From: Rhodobacteraceae bacterium (ex Bugula neritina AB1) | Lineage (GTDB): Bacteria; Pseudomonadota; Alphaproteobacteria; Rhodobacterales; Rhodobacteraceae | Length of the DNA: 64,000 bases | Reading direction: 5' to 3' | Assembly: GCA_001730095.1 (NCBI GenBank) | Contig: MDLF01000074.1 | Span: 475,454-539,453, forward strand | Shown: positions 1-8,150 of the stretch, one piece after another | Layout of the letters: every line of letters starts with the position of its first letter | Numbering within the stretch: position 1 is the stretch's first letter | Program-made: the position numbers and the translations under genes | Notes under the pieces: generated by a model | The model's input: the letters and a program-made list of their open reading frames with translations, nothing else | Told to the model about the DNA's origin: nothing | The model's database searches: none

Positions 1-422
1 CGGAACGGGCCGACAAAGAACAGAAAGGCACGCTGGACGGGGTCGCCGTTGGCCTGCCTGCCCTCTTGCGCGCCTACAAGCTACAGCAACGCGCGGCGCG
101 GGTCGGCTTTGACTGGCCATCAGTCAGCAATGTGATTTCCAAAGTCACCGAAGAATGCGCCGAACTGGTCGAGGCACGCGACACCCTTTCCCACGACAAG
201 GTCGAAGAGGAATACGGCGACCTGCTGTTCGTCATGGCCAACCTCGGCCGCCACCTGGGGATCGAACCCGAAGCCGCCCTGCGCGCCGCCAATGCCAAAT
301 TCACCCGCCGTTTCGAATCTGTCGAGGTCAAACTCGCCGCCCGCGGCAAACGTCCCGAGGACAGCGATCTGGCCGAGATGGACGCCCTGTGGGATGAGGT
401 GAAAGCAGACGAGCGCAGCTGA
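1..422 (+). CDS. mazG: Nucleoside triphosphate pyrophosphohydrolase MazG, C-terminal part (5' truncated)
   Basis: The reading frame is open from base 3 to the stop at 420-422, so the gene enters from outside the window and only its last ~139 codons are present. MazG hydrolyses NTPs to NMP and pyrophosphate and acts as a housecleaning enzyme. The visible part holds the paired acidic metal-binding motifs of an all-alpha NTP-PPase domain, EECAELVE followed by EEYGDLLFVMANL. The tail (WDEVKADERS) is typical of the C-terminal repeat of two-domain MazG proteins. A TTG at 66 could be mistaken for a start, but the homologous sequence continues upstream of it (ending LPALLRAYKLQQRAA), so it is internal. 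Confidence 0.93.
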   Translation, partial: ERADKEQKGTLDGVAVGLPALLRAYKLQQRAARVGFDWPSVSNVISKVTEECAELVEARDTLSHDKVEEEYGDLLFVMANLGRHLGIEPEAALRAANAKFTRRFESVEVKLAARGKRPEDSDLAEMDALWDEVKADERS

Positions 423-461
423 ACGCGCCCGGCATTTTCATCTTTCTTCAAATACTCAGAT

Positions 462-482
462 CCCGGCGGCAGCGCCGCCGGG
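462..482 (+). terminator. GC-rich hairpin after mazG
   Basis: Perfect 9-bp stem, CCCGGCGGC at 462-470 and GCCGCCGGG at 474-482, with a 3-nt loop, 40 bases after the mazG stop. There is no T-run on either side, so it is a stable hairpin and only possibly a terminator. Just before it lies a copy of a short dispersed motif (433-459). Confidence 0.45.
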
Positions 483-566
483 CAGCCAAAGGCTTCTGCA
501 CCTGCTTAAGGCCCGGAGTCAGTCTCAGTTTCAGGCCCTATCTCTGACCCAATCTCAGACCCGGTT

Positions 567-1121
567 TCAGGCCATCCCGGCCTTTTTCAGATTGGCCATG
601 ATGGTCTTGAAGTCCTCGATGATCTTTTCCTTCTTCATCAGATCCTTCCACAGCTTTTCTGCGGTCTTCTTGTCGTCCACAGCAATATTGACCATCACGC
701 CTTTCAGCTTCTTGGCATCGGTAATGCCCAACAGTTTGGCCGCCTTCTTGGGGTCTCCTATCCCGGTCTCGGCAACGTATTTCTTGTATTCGTCACTGCC
801 GGTGAAGCCTGCCACATCCTTGTTCAGCATCTTCACAACCTCGTCCTTGCCAGTGGCGATGATCTTCTTCCAGTCGCTGCTCTTGAAATCGCCTTTGTCA
901 GCCAGCGTCTGCGCCGCCTTATAGGTCTTGGAGGTGATATTGACCGGCTCTTTGCCCTTCTTCTGGTCCAAATAGCGGCTCCAGAGCGATTCCGGATTGC
1001 CCTTGTTCTGCGTGAACATGAATTCATTCAGGCAATAGCGCCGCTTGCAATATTCCATGTAAGCGGCGGTCATCTTCTTGTCTTTCAGAATGTCGCCGAC
1101 AATCCCAGGCCCTTTTGGCAT
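567..1121 (-). CDS. Small protein with an RGS-like domain
   Basis: 184 residues, lysine-rich, soluble, with no signal peptide. Residues ~17-116 read like an RGS (regulator of G-protein signalling) fold. An opening helix AYMEYCKRRYCLNEFMF matches the FxxFLxxEFSEENIxFW region, the segment around EPVNITSKT (59-67) matches the conserved (E)VNIxxxT, and EVVKMLNKDVAGF..SDEYKKYV (94-116) matches the closing VxxLLxxDSYPRFLxSxxY. I infer the family by eye; the heterotrimeric G-protein partner known for eukaryotic RGS proteins is not expected in a bacterium, so the role is unknown. The start is ATG at 1121 with AGGA upstream. The gene is divergent from the nucleoside hydrolase gene. RGS domains are rare in bacteria. 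Confidence 0.6.
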   Translation of the reverse strand: MPKGPGIVGDILKDKKMTAAYMEYCKRRYCLNEFMFTQNKGNPESLWSRYLDQKKGKEPVNITSKTYKAAQTLADKGDFKSSDWKKIIATGKDEVVKMLNKDVAGFTGSDEYKKYVAETGIGDPKKAAKLLGITDAKKLKGVMVNIAVDDKKTAEKLWKDLMKKEKIIEDFKTIMANLKKAGMA

Positions 1122-1229
1122 GCCTTTTTCCTATGCTGATCAATGTCTTTGCGGCCAAACACGCCGTACCAACAACGTCTTCAAACAGGCTCAGTAAGAA
1201 TGGTCTGCGCCTGCGGCTGCTCCCGCTCA

Positions 1230-1242
1230 TGACGTGACGTCA
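1230..1242. promoter_or_regulatory. Palindrome TGACGT-N-ACGTCA in the divergent intergenic region
   Basis: A perfect 6-1-6 inverted repeat (TGACGTGACGTCA) lies in the 262-bp region between the divergent RGS-like gene (start 1121) and iunH (start 1384). The position fits an operator controlling one or both promoters. No regulator is encoded next to it, so the binding protein is unknown. The rest of this spacer shows no other clear structure. Confidence 0.35.
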
Positions 1243-1383
1243 GGAAACTATAGAAAGCACACACAGCAGCAGCAAACCCCAGTCGCAGAAAATCTGCGGA
1301 AATTTGCAAAGACACTCCCGGCGGCTGTTCTATCCCGGACAAACCCGGCGTAGTCTCATGGCGCACGGAATGCGGAGACAGCC

Positions 1384-2325
1384 ATGGGCGCCAGGAAAAT
1401 CATCATCGACACCGATCCGGGCCAGGACGATGCGGTTGCTCTCCTTCTGGCGCTGGCCAGCCCTCAAGAGCTGGATCTGCTGGGCATTACCTGCGTCGCC
1501 GGAAATGTGCCGCTGGACCTCACCGCCAAGAACGCCCGCATCGTCTGCGAGGCGGCTGGCAAGACGGATGTGCCGGTTTATGCAGGCAAAAAGGCGCCGC
1601 TGAACCGCCCGCTTGTCACCGCAGAACATGTGCACGGGCAAACCGGGCTGGACGGGCCGGAGCTATGGGAACCGCAGATGCCGCTGGCCGCTGGCAACGG
1701 TGTCGATTTCATCATCGACACCCTGCGCCACGAGACACCCGGCACGGTGACTCTCTGCACGCTTGGCCCGCTCACAAATATTGCCGCCGCTTTTAATACC
1801 GCGCCCGACATCATCGACCGGGTGCAGGAGATCGTGATGATGGGTGGCGCCTATTTCGAAGTGGGCAACATCACCCCGGCGGCTGAATTCAACATCTACG
1901 TTGACCCAGAAGCCGCTGAGATCATTTTCAGATCCGGCGCCCCGATCACTGTTATGCCGCTGGATGTGACGCATAAGGTGCTGGCCACCAAACCGCGCGT
2001 CGCGGCGATTCGGGCGCTGGGCAGCAAGGCGGGCCATTTCACCGCAGAGATGCTCGACTTCTTCGAACGCTTCGATGTCGAGAAATACGGGTCCGAAGGC
2101 GGGCCGCTGCATGACCCCTGTGTGATTGCCTGGCTGCTGAAACCCGAACTGTTTTCCGGCCGCCATGTGAATGTGGAAATTGAAACACAGTCCGACCTCA
2201 CCCTTGGCATGACCGTTGCCGACTGGTGGGGCGTCACAGACCGCCAACCCAATGCGCTGTTCATCGGCGATGCGGATGCGGAGGGTTTTTTCAAACTTTT
2301 GACCGAAAGGCTTGCCCGCCTATGA
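1384..2325 (+). CDS. Inosine/uridine-preferring nucleoside hydrolase
   Basis: 313 residues, the usual length. It hydrolyses the N-glycosidic bond of ribonucleosides to give base and ribose (nucleoside salvage, cytosol). The N-terminal DTDPGQDDAVAL is the calcium- and ribose-binding DxDxxxDD signature of the IunH/Rih family; VMMGGAYFEVGNITPAAEFNIYVDPEAAE (near residues 156-184) is the family's ribose-contacting segment, and LHDPCVIAWLL supplies the late catalytic-site Asp. The ATG at 1384 is the natural start. The next gene overlaps it by 4 bases (ATGA), implying translational coupling. Substrate preference cannot be read from the sequence, so no rih letter is given. Confidence 0.9.
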   Translation: MGARKIIIDTDPGQDDAVALLLALASPQELDLLGITCVAGNVPLDLTAKNARIVCEAAGKTDVPVYAGKKAPLNRPLVTAEHVHGQTGLDGPELWEPQMPLAAGNGVDFIIDTLRHETPGTVTLCTLGPLTNIAAAFNTAPDIIDRVQEIVMMGGAYFEVGNITPAAEFNIYVDPEAAEIIFRSGAPITVMPLDVTHKVLATKPRVAAIRALGSKAGHFTAEMLDFFERFDVEKYGSEGGPLHDPCVIAWLLKPELFSGRHVNVEIETQSDLTLGMTVADWWGVTDRQPNALFIGDADAEGFFKLLTERLARL

Positions 2326-2771
2326 GCGCCGCCCTGCATCTCGCCAAGCCCGAGCATCTGGACACGGTGCTGGCATTGGTTGCTGCATTTCACACCGAAG
2401 AAGATCTGGAAAGCAGCGACGCGCATCGCCGCGCAGGCATCGAGCCCTTGCTGAACGGCCACCCCTACGGCGCGGTCTACCTGATCGGCCCAACCCGCGC
2501 GCCGATCGGCTATATCGTCATCACTTTTGGCTGGTCGGTGGAATTCGGCGGCATGGATGGTTTTGTGGATGAGCTTTACATCCGCCCCGCCGTGCGCGGC
2601 CGCGGCATCGCCACCGAAGTGCTGACAGAACTGCCAAAATCATTGGCCAGCGCAGGCATGCGTGCCCTGCATCTGGAAGTAGACCGCGAGAACGAAACCG
2701 CTCAGCGCCTGTATCTGCGCACCCGTTTTCAGCCGCGCAAGAATTACATCCTGATGACCAAACAACTCTGA
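2322..2771 (+). CDS. GNAT family N-acetyltransferase
   Basis: 149 residues. The start is chosen at the ATG at 2322, which overlaps the iunH stop (ATGA); the in-frame sequence further upstream is the shifted reading of iunH. The GNAT acetyl-CoA-binding motif A is seen as VDELYIRPAVRGRGIATEVL (about residues 84-103), followed by ALHLEVDRENETAQRLYLRTRF, the typical strand-helix pair at the C-terminus. The substrate is not known. Coupling to a nucleoside hydrolase suggests co-expression but does not define the acyl acceptor. Confidence 0.85.
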   Translation: MSAALHLAKPEHLDTVLALVAAFHTEEDLESSDAHRRAGIEPLLNGHPYGAVYLIGPTRAPIGYIVITFGWSVEFGGMDGFVDELYIRPAVRGRGIATEVLTELPKSLASAGMRALHLEVDRENETAQRLYLRTRFQPRKNYILMTKQL

Positions 2772-3085
2772 CACGCTGCTGCAAAACCGTTCCTTTGAAT
2801 GGCATCCGCCCAAAGACCGCCAGATCTCCGGGCGGATGCCAGCTGCGGCTCCCGGCTCCCCGCAGCTGGCCAGCCCCCGCCTTGGCCAAACCCACCACAG
2901 GCGGCAGCAGTTGGGACGTGTCGGGCTGCTGCCGCCGGTTCCCCCCGGTGCGCGTATCTATGCGGAACCATCCCCCGCGACTGCGCCATAGTCCCGCCTG
3001 CGGCCTGAAATACAGCCGTCTTCGAGCTGAAAATGAAGTCATCAAATAGCTTTGCGATGGGCACCTGCATATGCAGGCTCCGTCA

Positions 3086-3160
3086 AAATCGGCCTGGACA
3101 AAATCGGCCTGGGCAAAACCGGCCTGACCTAAATCGGCCCGACCAAGATCGGCCAGGGCG
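3086..3160. repeat. Five tandem 15-bp units
   Basis: Five consecutive units of 15 bp, each close to AAATCGGCCTGGACA, fill 3086-3160. Read on the minus strand they encode a run ADLGR-ADLGQ-AGFAQ-ADFVQ-ADFDG, which matches the A(D/N)(L/F)xx pattern of pentapeptide-repeat proteins. The surrounding minus-strand frame (2521-3225) is otherwise featureless, so this is either a remnant of such a gene or a simple tandem repeat. Confidence 0.6.
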
Positions 3161-3318
3161 CACGCACCAGCCTGACGCCAAAACAGCCCAGCCGGTACAG
3201 CAGACAGAGCCGCCAACGCGCTCAATCACAACTGACGACTGGCCAAAAAGACAAAACCGCCAATACACTTATTCCCGCGGCGGCGGCATCCATTGCTCCG
3301 CCCTTTGCTGAAATTCCC

Positions 3319-3354
3319 GATCTGGCGCCCTCCCCCCGGTGCGGGCGCCAGATC
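3319..3354. terminator. 12-bp perfect inverted repeat downstream of the small lipoprotein gene
   Basis: GATCTGGCGCCC (3319-3330) and GGGCGCCAGATC (3343-3354) with a 12-nt C-rich loop. It begins 38 bases past the stop of the minus-strand lipoprotein gene, where a terminator would be expected, but no T-run follows. Confidence 0.4.
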
Positions 3355-3391
3355 GCCGGATGCAGTCCCCCCGTCATGCTGCACCCTGTTA

Positions 3392-3544
3392 TCAGCGTGT
3401 TTGACCGCCCAGTTGCATCCTGTGAACCGGATCATTCGGCGACGCAGTCTGACCGCTGAAGGGATAACTCCCCGGTCCGCTGCAGCCCAAAAGGCCGGCA
3501 AGAACTGTACAGATTGCGATTGTGCGCATTGCCCGCATCGTCAT
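3392..3544 (-). CDS. Very small predicted lipoprotein (50 aa)
   Basis: The ATG at 3544 has a good ribosome binding site (AAGGGGAGC, 7 bases upstream). The 50-residue product starts MTMRAMRTIAICTVLAGLLGC: a short basic n-region, a hydrophobic core and a lipobox LLGC, so the mature form would be a ~29-residue acylated peptide rich in Ser, Pro and Gly. No known family is recognised. Tiny lipoproteins of this design (entericidin-like or envelope-associated peptides) are easily missed in annotation. A longer start upstream lacks a ribosome binding site. Confidence 0.65.
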   Translation of the reverse strand: MTMRAMRTIAICTVLAGLLGCSGPGSYPFSGQTASPNDPVHRMQLGGQTR

Positions 3545-3658
3545 AGCCTGCTCCCCTTCTCTGCGGCGTCCACTGAGCCGCGCAAGAAACAGGTAACATA
3601 ACGCCCGCGTGACCGTCTGTGATCCGGGCCACACATGCAGCTTGTGGAAGATAACCGT

Positions 3659-4120
3659 TCAGAGGAACGCGTACTCCCGGAAAGTTGCCGCCTCTCCCAG
3701 CTTTTCCCCCGCCGCTCCCAGCAGCGGCCAGATCACCGCGCCCCGGATCTCAAACCGCGTGCCGGTCGCGCTGATACGAACCCCTGCGTAATTGCTGATG
3801 AACCCTTTGGCGCGCATCTCGGCAAACATCGCGTCGCGCTGGCTGCGGTGGGCCGGTTCCGCCGTCAACCGCGACGGCATTGACGTCAACTGCTCCCAGC
3901 CCATCTCCCACAGCGCCTGCGCCGCCAGATTGCCGTATGTCAGCACCGGGTCGGCATCGATACTGTGAGACAATACAGGGAATGGGGCGTGATACAGCGC
4001 TTCGGCCGTCGCGGGATCGACCAGAGGCCGCTCCAGCAGCCGGGCAAAACTGGTCATCATCAGCCCTGCATGGTCGGCACGAAAATCATTCCGGCAATTA
4101 GGTTCGGCAGAGGCAATCAT
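3659..4120 (-). CDS. MEKHLA domain protein
   Basis: 153 residues. The C-terminal two thirds carries the MEKHLA pattern: VLTYGNLAAQALWEMGWEQLTSMPSRLTAEP, then GFISNYAGVRISATGTRFEIRGAVIWPLLGAAGE. MEKHLA is a PAS-like domain, best known from the C-terminus of plant HD-ZIP III proteins and from bacterial stand-alone proteins; its ligand is not known. The start ATG overlaps the stop of the upstream DUF2306 gene by 4 bases, so the two form a coupled operon. The function is unassigned. Confidence 0.8.
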   Translation of the reverse strand: MIASAEPNCRNDFRADHAGLMMTSFARLLERPLVDPATAEALYHAPFPVLSHSIDADPVLTYGNLAAQALWEMGWEQLTSMPSRLTAEPAHRSQRDAMFAEMRAKGFISNYAGVRISATGTRFEIRGAVIWPLLGAAGEKLGEAATFREYAFL

Positions 4121-4779
4121 GACTTTCCCTTACGGCCCCTACCAAGGATGTTCCAGCCGATTTTCCCCTTGGACCTAAATACTTCATACGTGGTAGCAAC
4201 TGCCAGATTGACTATGACCCCCAGTGCCGAAGCCACAGAAAAGCTCTGTTCAAACGGCACCCCGAACACTGTATCGGCGGCGTGAATGAAATAGCGGGCA
4301 GTCGAGACGCTCATCCCAATGGCGAAGGCCAGACGCATCAGCCGTTGATGGGTTTGCATGTCCCTCTGCCGGATCTTCAATACGGCCAGGATCATCATTC
4401 CGCTCATGCCAAGACAAAGCACATAGGTCACGACCTGTGTCAGAAATCCGCCAAGCGCTGGAAAGACCAGCACCATATGCATGACCCCAACGCTGGAGAA
4501 CAGGCCTGCGACGACAAACACATAGCCCAATACGCGGTGCAAACGCCGATACCGCCGCAACCTTGCGTAAAACTGCAAGGGACCGATCAGAAAAAAGACC
4601 AACCCCGGCAACAGATGCACCGCGCTGCTGATAGGATGATCGGCATAGCGCTGATCCACGTAATTCAACGTCTCATGGGGTAGAGACAGAAACCACAGCC
4701 GGTAGATGCTATCCCGCAGAACCGGCCAGCACAAAATGTAGAGAAACACCGTTGGCACACTTGCCTGCAAGAAAGTCAT
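4117..4779 (-). CDS. DUF2306 family integral membrane protein
   Basis: 220 residues with about six hydrophobic segments and the characteristic HLLPGLVFFLIGPLQF, then RRYRRLHRVLGYVFVVAGL of DUF2306 proteins, plus a later QTHQRLMRLAFAIG segment; His residues in these motifs sit at membrane boundaries. It is the first gene of a two-gene operon with the MEKHLA protein, overlapping by 4 bases. The function of the family is not established. The start at 4779 precedes a short segment MTFLQASVPTVFLYIL that can serve as the first membrane helix. Confidence 0.8.
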   Translation of the reverse strand: MTFLQASVPTVFLYILCWPVLRDSIYRLWFLSLPHETLNYVDQRYADHPISSAVHLLPGLVFFLIGPLQFYARLRRYRRLHRVLGYVFVVAGLFSSVGVMHMVLVFPALGGFLTQVVTYVLCLGMSGMMILAVLKIRQRDMQTHQRLMRLAFAIGMSVSTARYFIHAADTVFGVPFEQSFSVASALGVIVNLAVATTYEVFRSKGKIGWNILGRGRKGKS

Positions 4780-4804
4780 GGCGCTCCCTTCGATACCTGG
4801 CAGA

Positions 4805-4833
4805 CAAAAAAGGGTGGGTCAAACACCCACCCT
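4805..4833 (-). terminator. Rho-independent terminator of eno
   Basis: On the minus strand a perfect 9-bp stem AGGGTGGGT/ACCCACCCT (4825-4833 with 4811-4819, 5-nt loop) is followed directly by a run of Ts (4806-4811). It lies 24 bases past the enolase stop. Confidence 0.92.
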
Positions 4834-4856
4834 CTCCTTAGCCTATCTTCCGCGCC

Positions 4857-6245
<1,389 letters not shown>

Positions 6246-6304
6246 TTAGGGCTAACAAGGCGCTGTTTGCGCCAACAGGCAGAGCTTTTCCGCGAACCGG
6301 GGCG

Positions 6305-7198
6305 TCAGGCCGCAGCAGCCGCTTCGCGGCGGGCGCGGCGCGCCAGCCGCTGCTCGCGCACAAAGGTATAAAGACCTGATCCGATAATAAGCGCAGCACC
6401 TGTCAGCGTCAGCGCATCAGGCCGCTCGCCGAAAACCAGCATGCCTGCCAGGATTGAAAACAGCAGCCTTGTATAGCGAAACGGCGTCACCGCCGAAGCA
6501 TCCCCAACCCGCATCGCAATGACAATGCCGTAATAGCCCAGAACTCCGAACAGCACCCCGCCTGCCATCATCAGGTATTCGTTCTGCTCCATCACCTGCA
6601 CCTCGCCTGGTGTGAAGGCCAGCAGCAGCAGCCCCGCCGGGATGACTGCCAGGAACGCCTGAAAGCTGACAATGGAAGACGGCACCGCACTGTCCATGAC
6701 CCGGGTCATCAGATCCCGCGTGGCAACCCCCAGCACCGCGATCACCACCAGCAGTGCGGCAGGTTCAAAACTGTCCAGCCCCGGCCGGATAATCAGCAGC
6801 ACACCGGCAAAGCCGACGCAAATCGCCAGCCAGCGCCGCCAGCCGACCTGTTCCCCCAGAAACAGCGCCGCCCCCATGGTGATCACCAGCGGCGTTGCCT
6901 GAAACACCGCTGCCACCACCGAGATGTCGACCAGCGCCAGCGCAGAGGCAAAGCCCATCGCAGAGACCGCCTCAGTCGCCGCCCGCAGCACCGGCCGCAG
7001 CCGCCAGGAGCGCGGGGCAAACAGGCGGTGCCCCTGCATCCGCGCCATCACCGCAAAGACCAGCCCGCTGCCGATGCCCAGCAAGATCAGGATCTGCCCC
7101 ACCGGCAATGTGCTGGACAGCCGCTTGATGAACATGTCTTCCAGCGTGAAAAAGGCCATCGAGGCGATGACCAGCAGAATGCCGTGCAGGTTGTTCAT
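6305..7198 (-). CDS. DMT-superfamily transporter (EamA)
   Basis: 297 residues with about ten hydrophobic helices arranged as two EamA repeats, typical of drug/metabolite exporters in the inner membrane. The first repeat ends around LFLGEQVGWRRWLAICVGFAGVLLIIRPG, the second around VFGERPDALTLTGAALIIGSGLY, both showing the conserved E(P/Q)-containing helix junction. The ATG at 7198 is preferred over a TTG 15 bases upstream because GGGGCG lies just upstream of it. The substrate is unknown. It stands alone between eno and the Fur-family gene. Confidence 0.85.
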   Translation of the reverse strand: MNNLHGILLVIASMAFFTLEDMFIKRLSSTLPVGQILILLGIGSGLVFAVMARMQGHRLFAPRSWRLRPVLRAATEAVSAMGFASALALVDISVVAAVFQATPLVITMGAALFLGEQVGWRRWLAICVGFAGVLLIIRPGLDSFEPAALLVVIAVLGVATRDLMTRVMDSAVPSSIVSFQAFLAVIPAGLLLLAFTPGEVQVMEQNEYLMMAGGVLFGVLGYYGIVIAMRVGDASAVTPFRYTRLLFSILAGMLVFGERPDALTLTGAALIIGSGLYTFVREQRLARRARREAAAAA

Positions 7199-7391
7199 AA
7201 TTGCGCGCCCCAATCAGTGCAGACCGGCAGATGCCGGGCCATCCCGGCACACAACATCACACCCAGGGCGCGGGCAACTCTGTTTCCGACCCTGCCCCAT
7301 GACAAGACGTGCGCATATATATCAAAATCTGTGAAGTGTCGGGCCTCTGACAGGTGACCAGGTGGCAAACACCGGGCGCTTACAGAGCTTG

Positions 7392-7805
7392 TCAGCCTTT
7401 CTTGGCTGGCACCCCGTAAAGCTCCAGCTTATGGCCGCGCAGCTCATACCCCAGCTTGCGGGCAATCCGCTCCTGCAGTTCCTCGATGTCCGGGTCACAG
7501 AACTCGATCACTTCACCGGTATTCATGTCGATCAGATGGTCGTGATGCTCGCGTTCTGCGTCCTCATAGCGGGCCCGCCCGTCGCCGAACTCCAGCCGCT
7601 CCAGAATACCTGCCTCTTCGAACAGCTTCACAGTGCGATAAACCGTGGCGATCGAAATGCCTGCATCCATGGCGCTGGCGCGGGCATACAGCTCCTCGAC
7701 ATCCGGGTGATCATCGCTGTCCTGCAGCACCTGCGCAATCACCCGGCGCTGGCCGGTCATGCGCAGCCCTTTGGTCTCGCAGCGGGCGATAATCGTCTTT
7801 TGCAT
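7392..7805 (-). CDS. Fur-family metalloregulator (Fur/Mur type)
   Basis: 137 residues: an N-terminal winged helix (residues ~1-80, recognition helix DAGISIATVYRTVKLFEEAG) and a C-terminal dimerisation and metal domain with EREHHDHLIDMNTGEVIEF, whose His cluster together with H33 and E81 forms the regulatory metal site. The CxxC pairs of structural zinc sites are absent; the only late Cys is C103. In Rhodobacterales and Rhizobiales this Fur-like protein often acts as the manganese regulator Mur, so iron versus manganese cannot be decided here. No target operator is visible beside the gene. Confidence 0.88.
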   Translation of the reverse strand: MQKTIIARCETKGLRMTGQRRVIAQVLQDSDDHPDVEELYARASAMDAGISIATVYRTVKLFEEAGILERLEFGDGRARYEDAEREHHDHLIDMNTGEVIEFCDPDIEELQERIARKLGYELRGHKLELYGVPAKKG

Positions 7806-7885
7806 TTCTTCCTCACGGTGTTCTGATCTTCCTCTTTAAAGGATGCAATCTGCGGCGAAAACAGACTTTTCACCCCGAACGAAGG

Positions 7886-7914
7886 TTGACAAACAGCTTA
7901 TCCACAGCCATTTG
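7886..7914 (+). promoter_or_regulatory. Candidate promoter with an embedded DnaA-box match
   Basis: In the 345-bp spacer between the Fur-family gene and the DEAD-box gene, TTGACA (7886-7891) fits a -35 element, and the consensus DnaA box TTATCCACA lies at 7898-7906, inside the spacer region. The -10 (CATTTG at 7909-7914) is poor. One chance match to the 9-mer is expected roughly every 130 kb of double-stranded sequence, so the DnaA box alone is weak. Nothing else is evident in this spacer. Confidence 0.3.
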
Positions 7915-8150
7915 GCGCACAGGCATCCCTCCCTGCCGCGTGAGCAGAGACCAAGACCGGCCGCGCCGCAGGCGCAACCAATACCGGGGTCAAGTGATAT
8001 GCCGCCATTCCCAAAATCACGCGTGGGGATTGCAGAGGCCAGCGGCCTGGCATCCGGCCAGCGTGCGCCCGAGGTCCCTGCCCCGCATGAACCCGCTGTG
8101 CAACAGCGGATCCGGCCCGTGCTGAATGCAGGGCTGTGAAAGGACGATAC

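Larger units (their letters stand above)
2772..3391. other. 620-bp hairpin-rich intergenic stretch without a convincing gene
   Basis: Between the GNAT gene and a small lipoprotein gene lies a series of perfect inverted repeats: 2801-2811/2830-2840 (GGCATCCGCCC, 18-nt loop), 2841-2848/2860-2867 (AGCTGCGG), 2900-2910/2926-2936 (GGCGGCAGCAG, 15-nt loop) and 3319-3330/3343-3354 (GATCTGGCGCCC, 12-nt loop). TCCCCCCGGTGCG occurs twice, after the third hairpin and in the loop of the fourth. Open frames here have no recognisable domain. A structured RNA, a cluster of repeat elements or gene remnants are all possible. Confidence 0.5.
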
